Below, piece by piece: positions 17,076 to 25,020 of a DNA stretch of 36,788 bases. The notes under the pieces were generated by a model that did no database searches, was not told where the DNA came from, and saw only the letters and a list, made by a program, of their open reading frames with translations. The position numbers and the translations under genes are program-made. The stretch is from positions 1 to 36,788 of the forward strand of contig DAOUPA010000005.1 of NCBI GenBank assembly GCA_030626405.1, given 5' to 3'. The DNA is from Planctomicrobium sp. (GTDB lineage Bacteria > Planctomycetota > Planctomycetia > Planctomycetales > Planctomycetaceae). Each line of letters starts with the position of its first letter. Positions within the stretch are counted from its first letter, which is position 1.

Positions 17076-19436
17076 TCAGGTCAACCTCGCGAAACCTGTG
17101 TGTTTCACCGGGCCGCCGATGCGCCGTGCGATGTCGCCATCGCGGATTGCATCGGCCAGTTCGGTAAAGACATCGTCCAACGCGTCGAGGTAAGCAGCGA
17201 CGTGTCGCGGTTCATGAGCGAGCATGGCATTGAATGCGCCACCAGCAAGGAATCCTTGCTGCAACATGCGGGCAGTCATCAAAGTCGTCAATGCCGCAGA
17301 CTCGGGATGCTCAAAAGAGAGTAACGCACACTCTGGTCGGCCGGGAGTTTTCACTGGCACGTTGTGCTTTCGCCCCAATTCCTCCCAGCCTTCAATGACT
17401 AAAGAGCCGATGTGAGCAAGGTGACAGGGAGCGTCGAGACGCATCAGCTTCCGCACACATGCCAGTGCCGCAGCTGGTCCGACTCCTTCTGTCCAAAAAG
17501 TGCTGGAAATAAAGGATTCCTGTGCAACCTGCATCACGTCACGAGTGCCGATGGCCGCGCCGATTGGAAAGCCGTTGCCTATCGCTTTGGCAAACACAGC
17601 AATATCTGGATTGACGCCGAATTTGCGATGCGCTCCGCCGAGACACAGCCGCCAGCCGATTGAGATTTCGTCGAAAATCAGCGGTGATTGAAGTCGATCA
17701 CATCGTTCTCGAACGCCTTCAAGAAACCCCGGATCCGGGTCTGTGTGGCGTGTTGGTTCCATGACAATCGCTGCCAATTCGCCGCCGTGTTGGGCAATGA
17801 TTTCGTCCAGTTCGTCGAGGTGATTGTAGCGGAAGGTCAGTACCGATCCGCTCAGGCCAGAAGGGACGCCGCGCGGTTCGAGGCCCGGTAACAGGTGACC
17901 TGTGAGTTGATCACTCTCAGAGAGATTCGCAGCGAGATACCAGTCATGCCAACCGTGGTAACCGCAAACGGCAATCTTATCGCGCCCCGTATACGCTCTT
18001 GCGATTCGAACAGCGACGGTCATCGTCTCGCCACCGGCACGGGTGAACCGTGCGTTGTGCGCCCAAGGATGAATTTCGAGCAACAGCTTGGCGAGTTCGA
18101 CCTCGTCAGATGTTTGCAGCGTGGACATTGAGCCGAGGCCGACACGGCGGATGACGGCGGCGTTCACGTCCGGGTCGCTATACCCGAGGATGCACGTCAA
18201 AATTCCGCCCAGACTCATATCGATGAAACGTCGCCCTTCGATGTCAATCACCTCACAGCCGCGTGCCTCGCGATAGTAAGCGGGCCACTGGTCGGGAGCG
18301 AACATTTCCGGTCGTTTACTGAGCAGTTGCGTCCCACCGGGAATGATCTCTTTCGCTTCTCGGTAAGTCGCCTGCACATCGGGCATGCTTCGCGGCAGCG
18401 GCAGGTCGAGCAATCGTCTCGCCCCGAGGCAGAAAACCTCTTCCACATCTCCATCGGTCAAATGCTGGTTGGTACATGCCTGTTTGAGTGCCAGTAAAGA
18501 CTCAATGCCCAGCAAAGTCGGCTTAGCGAAACGCGAGCGACTGAAATTCGGTTTGAGTTCGTCGAGCCATAAAAAGCCGTCGGCTAAGTTGACGCAACGG
18601 CTACGCATCTCGGTCACACAAAAATCGGCCCCGAAGAACAAGCGAGTTGGCCCGAACGTTTTCAAAATGGCCTCGAAGGCTTCTGGTTCGCAAACAGCCG
18701 AGGTGTCAAAGAAGACATTGTCCAACCCGCGTAGTGACTCGATCCCTTCAACCGTGTGGCGACCACAGAAACCTCGGGCCGCATGAGCGAGAATCAGCTT
18801 TGCTCCGGGATATCGTTGACAGTGATTACGGATATAGGACTGGTTGGCAGGTTCAGCAAGGGCCCGAGGCAACACCATGTGCAGCATGATGACCAAACCA
18901 CGCCGGTCTGCGATTTCCCACGCCCATTCAGGTATGAACTCCTCCGTCGGTGCGAACAACGTCTCATCCCGATCAGCAAACAGGTGGTAAACTTTGAAGC
19001 CCGCGAAACCATCTGCCGCAACTTGCCGCTCAACGTCCGCCGGATCCTGCTTCGGTGTGACGATCATCAGCCCACGAGAACCTGGATCAGTCTTCACTTG
19101 GTCAGCGAGAAATCGGTTTGCCGCGTCGACCTCGAGCGCGCGAGTCGGAAAGGGAAAAAACAAGCCACCGGTCGGACAGCGATTTGGCATCCACATCGAC
19201 ATGCGTTCGTCATACACCGCCCGCGTGACTTCTTCTGGTCCCGCGGCAGCCAGTAGCGGTGTGGGAGTTCCAAGATCGGTCACACGCCAGAGATGCGCGT
19301 GCGCATCGAACGCATCCGGCGGCACAAAGTTTTTGAGCCCCCGGTCAAACAGATCGAGATCCGTGTCACCAACCGTTGCCCAGACGTACGGGTTGATGTC
19401 GTCTGCGGAATCATGTGCCGAGGCTTTCATGGTCAT
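17076..19436 (-). CDS. Amidohydrolase-2/class III aminotransferase fusion enzyme
   Basis: This 786-aa cytoplasmic protein joins two complete enzymes. Residues about 40-340 are a TIM-barrel amidohydrolase: HxH at 46/48 (DAHAHLW), His186 (LVIMLHM), His218 (LILAHA) and Asp271 (FFGAD) supply the metal and catalytic ligands. Residues about 350-786 are a PLP-dependent class III aminotransferase/aminomutase related to glutamate-1-semialdehyde aminomutase: RAGGETMTVAVRIARAYTGR and CGYHGWHDWY bind cofactor phosphate and ring, Asp589 (LIFDE) contacts the pyridine nitrogen, and Lys617 (FAKAIGNG) forms the Schiff base. All key residues are present in both halves. Amidohydrolase-2 proteins include sugar-acid lactonases and decarboxylases. 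An AAGGA box sits upstream of the ATG at 19436. It is the last gene of a six-gene operon, 53 nt after the previous one. Confidence 0.88.
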   Translation of the reverse strand: MTMKASAHDSADDINPYVWATVGDTDLDLFDRGLKNFVPPDAFDAHAHLWRVTDLGTPTPLLAAAGPEEVTRAVYDERMSMWMPNRCPTGGLFFPFPTRALEVDAANRFLADQVKTDPGSRGLMIVTPKQDPADVERQVAADGFAGFKVYHLFADRDETLFAPTEEFIPEWAWEIADRRGLVIMLHMVLPRALAEPANQSYIRNHCQRYPGAKLILAHAARGFCGRHTVEGIESLRGLDNVFFDTSAVCEPEAFEAILKTFGPTRLFFGADFCVTEMRSRCVNLADGFLWLDELKPNFSRSRFAKPTLLGIESLLALKQACTNQHLTDGDVEEVFCLGARRLLDLPLPRSMPDVQATYREAKEIIPGGTQLLSKRPEMFAPDQWPAYYREARGCEVIDIEGRRFIDMSLGGILTCILGYSDPDVNAAVIRRVGLGSMSTLQTSDEVELAKLLLEIHPWAHNARFTRAGGETMTVAVRIARAYTGRDKIAVCGYHGWHDWYLAANLSESDQLTGHLLPGLEPRGVPSGLSGSVLTFRYNHLDELDEIIAQHGGELAAIVMEPTRHTDPDPGFLEGVRERCDRLQSPLIFDEISIGWRLCLGGAHRKFGVNPDIAVFAKAIGNGFPIGAAIGTRDVMQVAQESFISSTFWTEGVGPAAALACVRKLMRLDAPCHLAHIGSLVIEGWEELGRKHNVPVKTPGRPECALLSFEHPESAALTTLMTARMLQQGFLAGGAFNAMLAHEPRHVAAYLDALDDVFTELADAIRDGDIARRIGGPVKHTGFARLT

Positions 19437-19489
19437 GTGACTGTCCTTGTTCTCATCGTCTTCCAGATTCTCATAACGCTGTTTGAAAA

Positions 19490-20968
19490 CTACTCGTTGA
19501 ACTTGAAAGCGTAGAGATCGGCGTCCTTGATCACAAACCGCAACCGAACTGGCTTTCCAGAGAGAGAGGAGAGATCACTTCCTTGTTTCCATGTGACCAC
19601 CCGCTCGATCTCGTTGCCGATTTGCTCGTTGGCCTCGTTCAGTGAAAATCCAGGCATTGGGTTGCCGGATACATCTTGAATCTCAACGCGAACACTGCCT
19701 GCTGCGGAAGTCCCAAAGTTGATGGTCAGCTCCTGTCCTTTGAATGTCAGCGGTTTAGTGACCAATTCTCCACCAGCATAGAGCGCTTTCGCCGAAGCAA
19801 ACCCGTCCAGACGCATTGAGTATCTTCGCAAATGTGATGTGGGTTGAGCGTAATCTTGATTGAGATAAACCGACATTTCCGTAGGGCTGGTTTGCACAAC
19901 ATTCAATGCCGGATAATTCGTCCGCGAAACCCAGTTCCTTGCCCCAATGCCGGGACGAACAAATCCGCCGAGAAATGTTCGGTCGTAGAACCCACCACCT
20001 CGCGAAGTCATCAGCACAGCGTCGGAAGTGTCCTTGAAATATTTCGGAGACACGTCGATCGCTTTGGCTTGTTCGTCCGTAAGCACTTGCCGTCCGGGCA
20101 TAAATCGGGCTGCAATCGAAACATACAGGTGTGGGGCGCGGAAGTATGGATGTGTCTGATTCGTGTAAAGATGTTCGATTGGGGCTTCGCCGCCGTGATG
20201 ACGATACTCCATCAGGATTGGCTGAGACCAATTGATGAAGTCATCACTGGTTGATCGGCAGATGCGGCGTATTCCGCCCTCAAAAACTCGAAAGTAGCAG
20301 ACGTACTTGTTTTCCTCGGCGGACCAGAAGGCGAGATTCTGTGAGTCAAACATGTATTTGTACGGGACCTCTTTCGTTTTGATTACCGCTTCTTCACGGA
20401 GTTTTTTCCAACGAATGCCATCGGCGGAAACCATGGCAATCAGACCACTGGTCATTGTCCCTCCAATTGCCTTGAAACGTTGGTCGGCTGGAACTCCCGG
20501 ACGCGTATCAAGCATCGGGCAGAAGTTGTGAGTGACCGGAGCCGCATCTGCCAGGACGATGTTGTTCTTCGAGTGGCCGCGAACATTAAAGAGATCGAGT
20601 TCTGGTTTCGTCCACACGATGCCGTCATTGGATTCGGCGTAGCAATAGACTTCGATCGGATCACCGTCCGCTCCCTCTTCAGGTCGGCCTCGATAGTAGA
20701 GTCGATACAGATCGCCATCTTTGATCACCGTGCAGTATCCACAGAAAAGGCCTTCCCATGGCTTGTCAAAATTCAAGGTAATGCCTTCGTCTCTCGGCCG
20801 ATTGAGGACCAGGCGAACGTTGTCCAACTTGTCGATCAGATGATAGTCAACCATTAATTCGCGACGACTGCCGATGTGGATGACGTCGCCTTCCGCACCG
20901 ATCGATAACTGACAATTTGTCGTAAGTTGCACGGCAAACAGAGTAAGAACGAGGATATGGTTTCGCAT
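19490..20968 (-). CDS. Secreted GH32/GH43-like five-bladed propeller protein, copy 1
   Basis: The start is moved from 21025 to the ATG at 20968 (MRNHILVLTLFAVQL), which opens a good Sec signal and has AAAGG about 9 nt upstream; this gives 492 aa. The body has the repeated W-x-KP and YRLYYRG strands of the GH32/43/117-like propeller: FCGYCTVIKDGDLYRLYYRG, CYAESNDGIVWTKPELDLFN, then KNNIVL. A C-terminal beta-sandwich (about 400-492) has VRVEIQDVSGNPMPGFSLNE. Such planctomycete proteins are usually annotated as hypothetical or glycosyl-hydrolase-like. I cannot assign catalytic acids, so either glycan hydrolysis or binding is possible. A paralogue lies immediately upstream in the operon, and a related module is in the first gene. 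The gap to that neighbour is 108 nt. Confidence 0.82.
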   Translation of the reverse strand: MRNHILVLTLFAVQLTTNCQLSIGAEGDVIHIGSRRELMVDYHLIDKLDNVRLVLNRPRDEGITLNFDKPWEGLFCGYCTVIKDGDLYRLYYRGRPEEGADGDPIEVYCYAESNDGIVWTKPELDLFNVRGHSKNNIVLADAAPVTHNFCPMLDTRPGVPADQRFKAIGGTMTSGLIAMVSADGIRWKKLREEAVIKTKEVPYKYMFDSQNLAFWSAEENKYVCYFRVFEGGIRRICRSTSDDFINWSQPILMEYRHHGGEAPIEHLYTNQTHPYFRAPHLYVSIAARFMPGRQVLTDEQAKAIDVSPKYFKDTSDAVLMTSRGGGFYDRTFLGGFVRPGIGARNWVSRTNYPALNVVQTSPTEMSVYLNQDYAQPTSHLRRYSMRLDGFASAKALYAGGELVTKPLTFKGQELTINFGTSAAGSVRVEIQDVSGNPMPGFSLNEANEQIGNEIERVVTWKQGSDLSSLSGKPVRLRFVIKDADLYAFKFNE

Positions 20969-21076
20969 TGGGAATAACCTTTTAATACAAATTGAGTCGG
21001 AATCTATGAGTAGCGAGATTGACACTTCCGAGTTAGAGCGATGGAAGACACAATCTACAAGACAGTTTCATCTGGT

Positions 21077-22768
21077 TCAGTTCTCTCCCTCTCGGCCTCC
21101 GATGTACATGGCATAGACTCTGATATCGCTCGCATCAGGAAAGTTCACTCTCACTGAGAGCTTTCGATTTTCCGGCAAGTGATTCGTTCGCTGACTCGAC
21201 CACACAATTTCAACATACGTTCCAGAAGTCACGACACGAGCCGCATCCACACCTGAGAATCCGGGAAGTGGATTGTCGGATGCGTCAAGCAATTCAACTG
21301 TGACTGGTGAGTTTGCAGAAACACCTTCCAGGTTGAGAAACATCTTGGTGGCTCCCTGAGCTTCAAACGACGATGTCATGAAGCTCGCAGGTGATTCGGG
21401 AACTTTGTGAGAAAGATAACCGAAGCCGTCTCGACGCATTGTGGCGAGACCGATTTCCATGTTTCGCAATTTTCCGCCCGTGTCCCAGTGTGAATACCAC
21501 ATCATGGTCTTGTCACCCACATTGGCAAAGGCGTGCCCTTGCAGCAACGCGATACTGTCCCATTGCCCCTTCTCGCCTCGGGCAATGACTTTGTGATCCG
21601 CCACCGGCTCGCGGAAATGGATTCCATCATGACTGGTGATCAATCCCAGATCGACAGCGACGCCCTGATTCCAGTATTTACCGTCTTCGGGCTTCTTCTC
21701 AGCGTCCTGCCACATTCCGTAAAGCCCTACGATGACGTTTCCTCGATTCCACATTCCCGCACCCATGTGCGTCTGTTGCCCGGCGATAGGCGAGGATGTC
21801 AGCTGTCCTGGTCTTGCGAAGGACAGCGATTTGGCCCGCGACCAATGTTCGAAATCTGATGAGCGGTAAGTGAGCATCACCCGACCGATGTCACTGCCGT
21901 TCGCTCGCCATGCCCAAGGTGCAAGCAATTGCCCTGAGGCATAGTACCGACCATCAAAGCGATACAGACTGGAAACTTCGAAACGCTCGCCACCAGCGTT
22001 CATGGGCCGATCTCCTACAACCTTCCAACTCAAACCATCGGCACTCGTGGCGCAGATAAACGCCGACCATCGATTTTCATTGGGACCGATGCGACTGCGT
22101 CCGCCGTGCACGTCGTCAAAAGTAGGATGTGCGATGTAGGCACACTTAAAACGGCGTTGCGGGTCGGGATCGTGTGGCTCGTAAATCACAGACAGAAAAT
22201 CGTTCACTTTCGCCAGTGACGGGACAGTGGACTCAATCAGGCAGATATTATTCTTGCGGTCGCCGTTGAACTCAACGAGACCCAGTTCGGGTTTACTCCA
22301 GTTCACTCCATCATCACTTTCGGCGTAACACATCGGTCGCCACCAGCCTGGTGCCTGTCCGCTTTTAATCTCGGTCTCGAACATTCCGAGATACCACATG
22401 CGAAACTTCCCGTCGATCCGCAACACGCTGCCGTAGAGAATCGCATGGCCGTGGTCAGGCGCACCTTTCGGCCCACGGCGCACGACCGGATTCGCAGGAT
22501 GCTTCTGCGCACTGACGAGCGTCAATTGAATGTTATCGCGCCAGGGAATCGCATGATCATCAAAAGAAAAGAGCACTGCTTCGTTCACCGCTGGCCCACC
22601 TGCAACCGAGACGCGAGTCACCGATTTTGGTGTGCGCGATTCTGGCTCAACGCCGACTGCATCCTGAGCATTCAACGGCGAAGTGAATAGAAAAAGCAGA
22701 GAGCAAGTGAGCAACCATGCTGTCCGCGAACAGTACTGAGGCGATCGTTGCAATCGAGTAAAATTCAT
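21077..22768 (-). CDS. Secreted GH32/GH43-like five-bladed propeller protein, copy 2
   Basis: This 563-aa protein has a long but clear export signal (TAWLLTCSLLFLFTSPLNA). It shares the layout of the next gene: a hydrophilic lead, propeller blades with FRMWYLGMFE, CYAESDDGVNWSKPELGLVE and KNNICL, then a C-terminal beta-sandwich with VTVELLDASDNPLPGFSGVD. The N-terminal half also carries HPANPVVRRGPKGAPDHGHA, like the middle module of the three-part protein (HKHPGNPLLRPSGDD). It is therefore closer in layout to that module than copy 1 is. Its ATG overlaps the stop of the beta-helix gene by 4 nt (ATGA), so translation is coupled. The role is probably extracellular glycan hydrolysis or recognition; the catalytic residues could not be fixed by eye. 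Confidence 0.82.
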   Translation of the reverse strand: MNFTRLQRSPQYCSRTAWLLTCSLLFLFTSPLNAQDAVGVEPESRTPKSVTRVSVAGGPAVNEAVLFSFDDHAIPWRDNIQLTLVSAQKHPANPVVRRGPKGAPDHGHAILYGSVLRIDGKFRMWYLGMFETEIKSGQAPGWWRPMCYAESDDGVNWSKPELGLVEFNGDRKNNICLIESTVPSLAKVNDFLSVIYEPHDPDPQRRFKCAYIAHPTFDDVHGGRSRIGPNENRWSAFICATSADGLSWKVVGDRPMNAGGERFEVSSLYRFDGRYYASGQLLAPWAWRANGSDIGRVMLTYRSSDFEHWSRAKSLSFARPGQLTSSPIAGQQTHMGAGMWNRGNVIVGLYGMWQDAEKKPEDGKYWNQGVAVDLGLITSHDGIHFREPVADHKVIARGEKGQWDSIALLQGHAFANVGDKTMMWYSHWDTGGKLRNMEIGLATMRRDGFGYLSHKVPESPASFMTSSFEAQGATKMFLNLEGVSANSPVTVELLDASDNPLPGFSGVDAARVVTSGTYVEIVWSSQRTNHLPENRKLSVRVNFPDASDIRVYAMYIGGREGEN

Positions 22769-24300
22769 TCTTTATCCTTCGTGCCAGGGGTGGCGTTTGT
22801 TGTTGCAGAATCAGAGTGAATGGAAACGTCGCTTGCATTCAGCGACAGCAGGGTCGTCAATGCTTTGAGGTCTGCACCAGCACTTGAGTTGTGCTCTGTG
22901 AGATTTGCCCACTGCGAGTGAACATCTTGCCCGGTCTGTAATTGAAACTTGGAAAATATCTTTGTGGAATAGCGTGCATTATCGCTCCGTAGACTGGCAA
23001 TGTCATAGAGGTTTCTGTCAGCAGTCCACCGCATGCCTCGCCATAAAGTAATTTCGGGTCGCAGAGGGCCACGCGTCTTCGTCAACGTTGTGATGTAATC
23101 GTAGGTCACGGGAATCTTGGTCAGCGCTGGGACACCGGCAATGATCGAGTCGTGTAGCCGTGCTTCGCCTCCAATACCCAGGATGTTTAGCCCAAGGAAT
23201 GTCACCCGCCGAGCGTCAAGAGCCGAATTGTCGTATAGACGCACATTGCTTTCGTTGGTGATGCGGCGAATGTAAACGTTATCCATCTTCAACCGGCACG
23301 GCTGATCTACCTGTTCGTCGCCGACAACACGTAGCGCGTGTACCGCAGATGAAAGCACAACGGCGTTGGTGATCGAATGCCTTCCAGTGTTCAGAAAGTA
23401 CAGGTCGAAACCCAGACAGTCGCGAATAAAGACACGGTTGTAGCTCGTCTCGCTCGCACCGGTGTCACAGATGCCAGTCGAATTGCCGATGGAGACGAAT
23501 CCATTCACCCGATATTGTGCCGACTCATGTGCGCTGATGCCATCATCACCGCATTCGATTGCGCGGATGTTCTCAAACAGCACGTCCTCGCAGTTGCCAT
23601 GAATGTTGAACCCGTCGTTATAGACATGAGTGCTTGTCAGGTTGCGGATAACGAGGTGCGAGTTTTTGTTTTCACCTCTGGCGTCAAACTGTACGCCCGC
23701 GGCACGCGACGGCACGAAAATGTTCGCATCGGCAAGCTCTTGCCCTGGCAGCAACTTCACATAAAACGCACCCGCGATTTGCAGTCGTTTTGGCATCTTC
23801 CGCTTGGCATCTTTCACGAAGGTCCATTCACCAGGCTTAAGATCGCCAGATTGCTTGAGAGCAGCACTGGGGCCTTTCAGAGTACGCCCCATGTGACTCA
23901 TACGACCGTTCCAAAGCAGAAACCAACGCCCGATGATGGCATCGTCAAGGTAGGGCAAGAGATCGTCGCAACGAAACAGGCCTGACTCCACTTCGCGCCA
24001 TTGTTTGGGATCGAGTGGATCAGAACCTTCTAGTGTCGCCCCGTGACCGTCGAGTGTGATCGGATTTCCCTCTTCACCACGTTTGCCGTAAAAGTTGGCG
24101 GACTCACGATAAACGATTGGGAGCAGATGGATCGTGTCACCCGGTCTCGCCAGTCGAATTGCCTGACGAATCGTTTTGACAGGACCGTTGACCGAGGAAT
24201 CGTCGCCGGATTTCGGATCGACATGAATATCACGAGCAAGGAGCAGCGGAGTCCAAAGGACGCTGAGGACATGGGCAAAAATCAGAACACGACAACTCAT
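22765..24300 (-). CDS. Secreted right-handed parallel beta-helix protein (pectate-lyase/epimerase-like fold)
   Basis: This 511-aa protein has a signal peptide cut near LLLARD. The mature start DIHVDPKSGDDSSVNGPVKT is the typical beginning of DUF1565/pectate-lyase-3-like proteins, and GDTIHLLPIVYRES follows as the first coil. Residues about 210-400 carry short repeating coils (LVIRNLTSTHVYNDGFNIHG, VLFENIRAIECGDDGISAHE), the usual pattern of parallel beta-helix lyases, hydrolases and epimerases. The paired Asp in GDDGISAHE is a plausible active-site feature, but no specific family could be assigned. The C-terminal 50 residues are Ser/Thr rich and may be a flexible tail. It starts 3 nt after the regulator stop and overlaps the next gene by 4 nt, so it is firmly inside the operon. 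Confidence 0.85.
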   Translation of the reverse strand: MSCRVLIFAHVLSVLWTPLLLARDIHVDPKSGDDSSVNGPVKTIRQAIRLARPGDTIHLLPIVYRESANFYGKRGEEGNPITLDGHGATLEGSDPLDPKQWREVESGLFRCDDLLPYLDDAIIGRWFLLWNGRMSHMGRTLKGPSAALKQSGDLKPGEWTFVKDAKRKMPKRLQIAGAFYVKLLPGQELADANIFVPSRAAGVQFDARGENKNSHLVIRNLTSTHVYNDGFNIHGNCEDVLFENIRAIECGDDGISAHESAQYRVNGFVSIGNSTGICDTGASETSYNRVFIRDCLGFDLYFLNTGRHSITNAVVLSSAVHALRVVGDEQVDQPCRLKMDNVYIRRITNESNVRLYDNSALDARRVTFLGLNILGIGGEARLHDSIIAGVPALTKIPVTYDYITTLTKTRGPLRPEITLWRGMRWTADRNLYDIASLRSDNARYSTKIFSKFQLQTGQDVHSQWANLTEHNSSAGADLKALTTLLSLNASDVSIHSDSATTNATPGTKDKE

Positions 24301-24303
24301 GAT

Positions 24304-25011
24304 TCAGGCTTCCTCGTCATTCGGTTCTGCATTGACCATCCAGGCACGCGCCTGCATTTGAATCATCGCGCGGGCCTGATTCAGATCCCGGTCGCGCATC
24401 GCCGCGGCCAGTTCCTGATGCTCCCAAATGACCCGATCATCAGTTCCTTCGCCGGATGCCCAACGTAGTTGAGCTGACTCGAAGAACTGCACCAGTACGC
24501 GCTGCATGCCTGCGACCAGACTCGAGCCTGTCATCTGTAACAGAACCGAATGAAAAGCAACGTCCAACTCAACCGTTTTGTCATTCGCGCCGCTGCGGAT
24601 AGAGCGTTCGAGTTCATCCGCCAATTCGCATAACTTGGAGATTTGCTCATCTGTTGCGTTTCGTACAGCTAGCTCAACGGCTCCCATTTCCAGTACGTAC
24701 CGCAGCTTCGCCAACTCCGAAATATCCTGCTGTGATTCGAGTAGCGAGGGCAAGCCGAGTTCCAGCAATCGCAATGGATCGGGTCGACGAACGACCAATC
24801 CTTTGCGTTTGCGACCTTCCAGTAATCCAAGTGCGACCAGTCGTCCGACTGCCTCACGCGCGACAGTTCGCGAAACGTCATATTCCTCGGCAAGCTCTGC
24901 TTCGGTCATAAAAAACTCGCCATCGGTTAACCGTGACGATTGAATGCGCTCACGCAATCGTTCAGCAAGGTCTCCGGACTGTGTCCGTTGAATCGTGGTC
25001 TTCGCAGTCAT
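24304..25011 (-). CDS. GntR-family transcriptional regulator, FCD type, operon-internal
   Basis: This 235-aa regulator has a winged helix-turn-helix at about 30-85 (EAELAEEYDVSRTVAREAVG, then RLVALGLLEGRKRKGLVVRR) and a helical FCD domain at about 95-225. Asp and His of the first metal pair are present (ELDVAFHSV) and the His of WEHQELAAAM is present. The last usual His is not: the final helix reads MIQMQARAWM. Metal binding may therefore be weakened or altered. It sits between the three-part esterase gene (9 nt upstream) and the beta-helix gene (3 nt downstream), so it is co-transcribed with the enzymes it probably controls. The likely target is the palindrome-bearing leader at 28927-29074. 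FCD ligands are commonly sugar or organic acids. Confidence 0.9.
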   Translation of the reverse strand: MTAKTTIQRTQSGDLAERLRERIQSSRLTDGEFFMTEAELAEEYDVSRTVAREAVGRLVALGLLEGRKRKGLVVRRPDPLRLLELGLPSLLESQQDISELAKLRYVLEMGAVELAVRNATDEQISKLCELADELERSIRSGANDKTVELDVAFHSVLLQMTGSSLVAGMQRVLVQFFESAQLRWASGEGTDDRVIWEHQELAAAMRDRDLNQARAMIQMQARAWMVNAEPNDEEA

Positions 25012-25020
25012 ATGTACGGT

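Noticed and set aside
18756-19256. 166-aa plus-strand ORF opposite the fusion enzyme
   Set aside because: Antisense to the intact amidohydrolase domain with its metal ligands; no domain signal in the ORF.
23377-23985. 202-aa plus-strand ORF
   Set aside because: It lies fully antisense to the beta-helix gene, whose frame has a signal peptide, fold-specific repeats and operon context. The antisense product has no recognisable motif.
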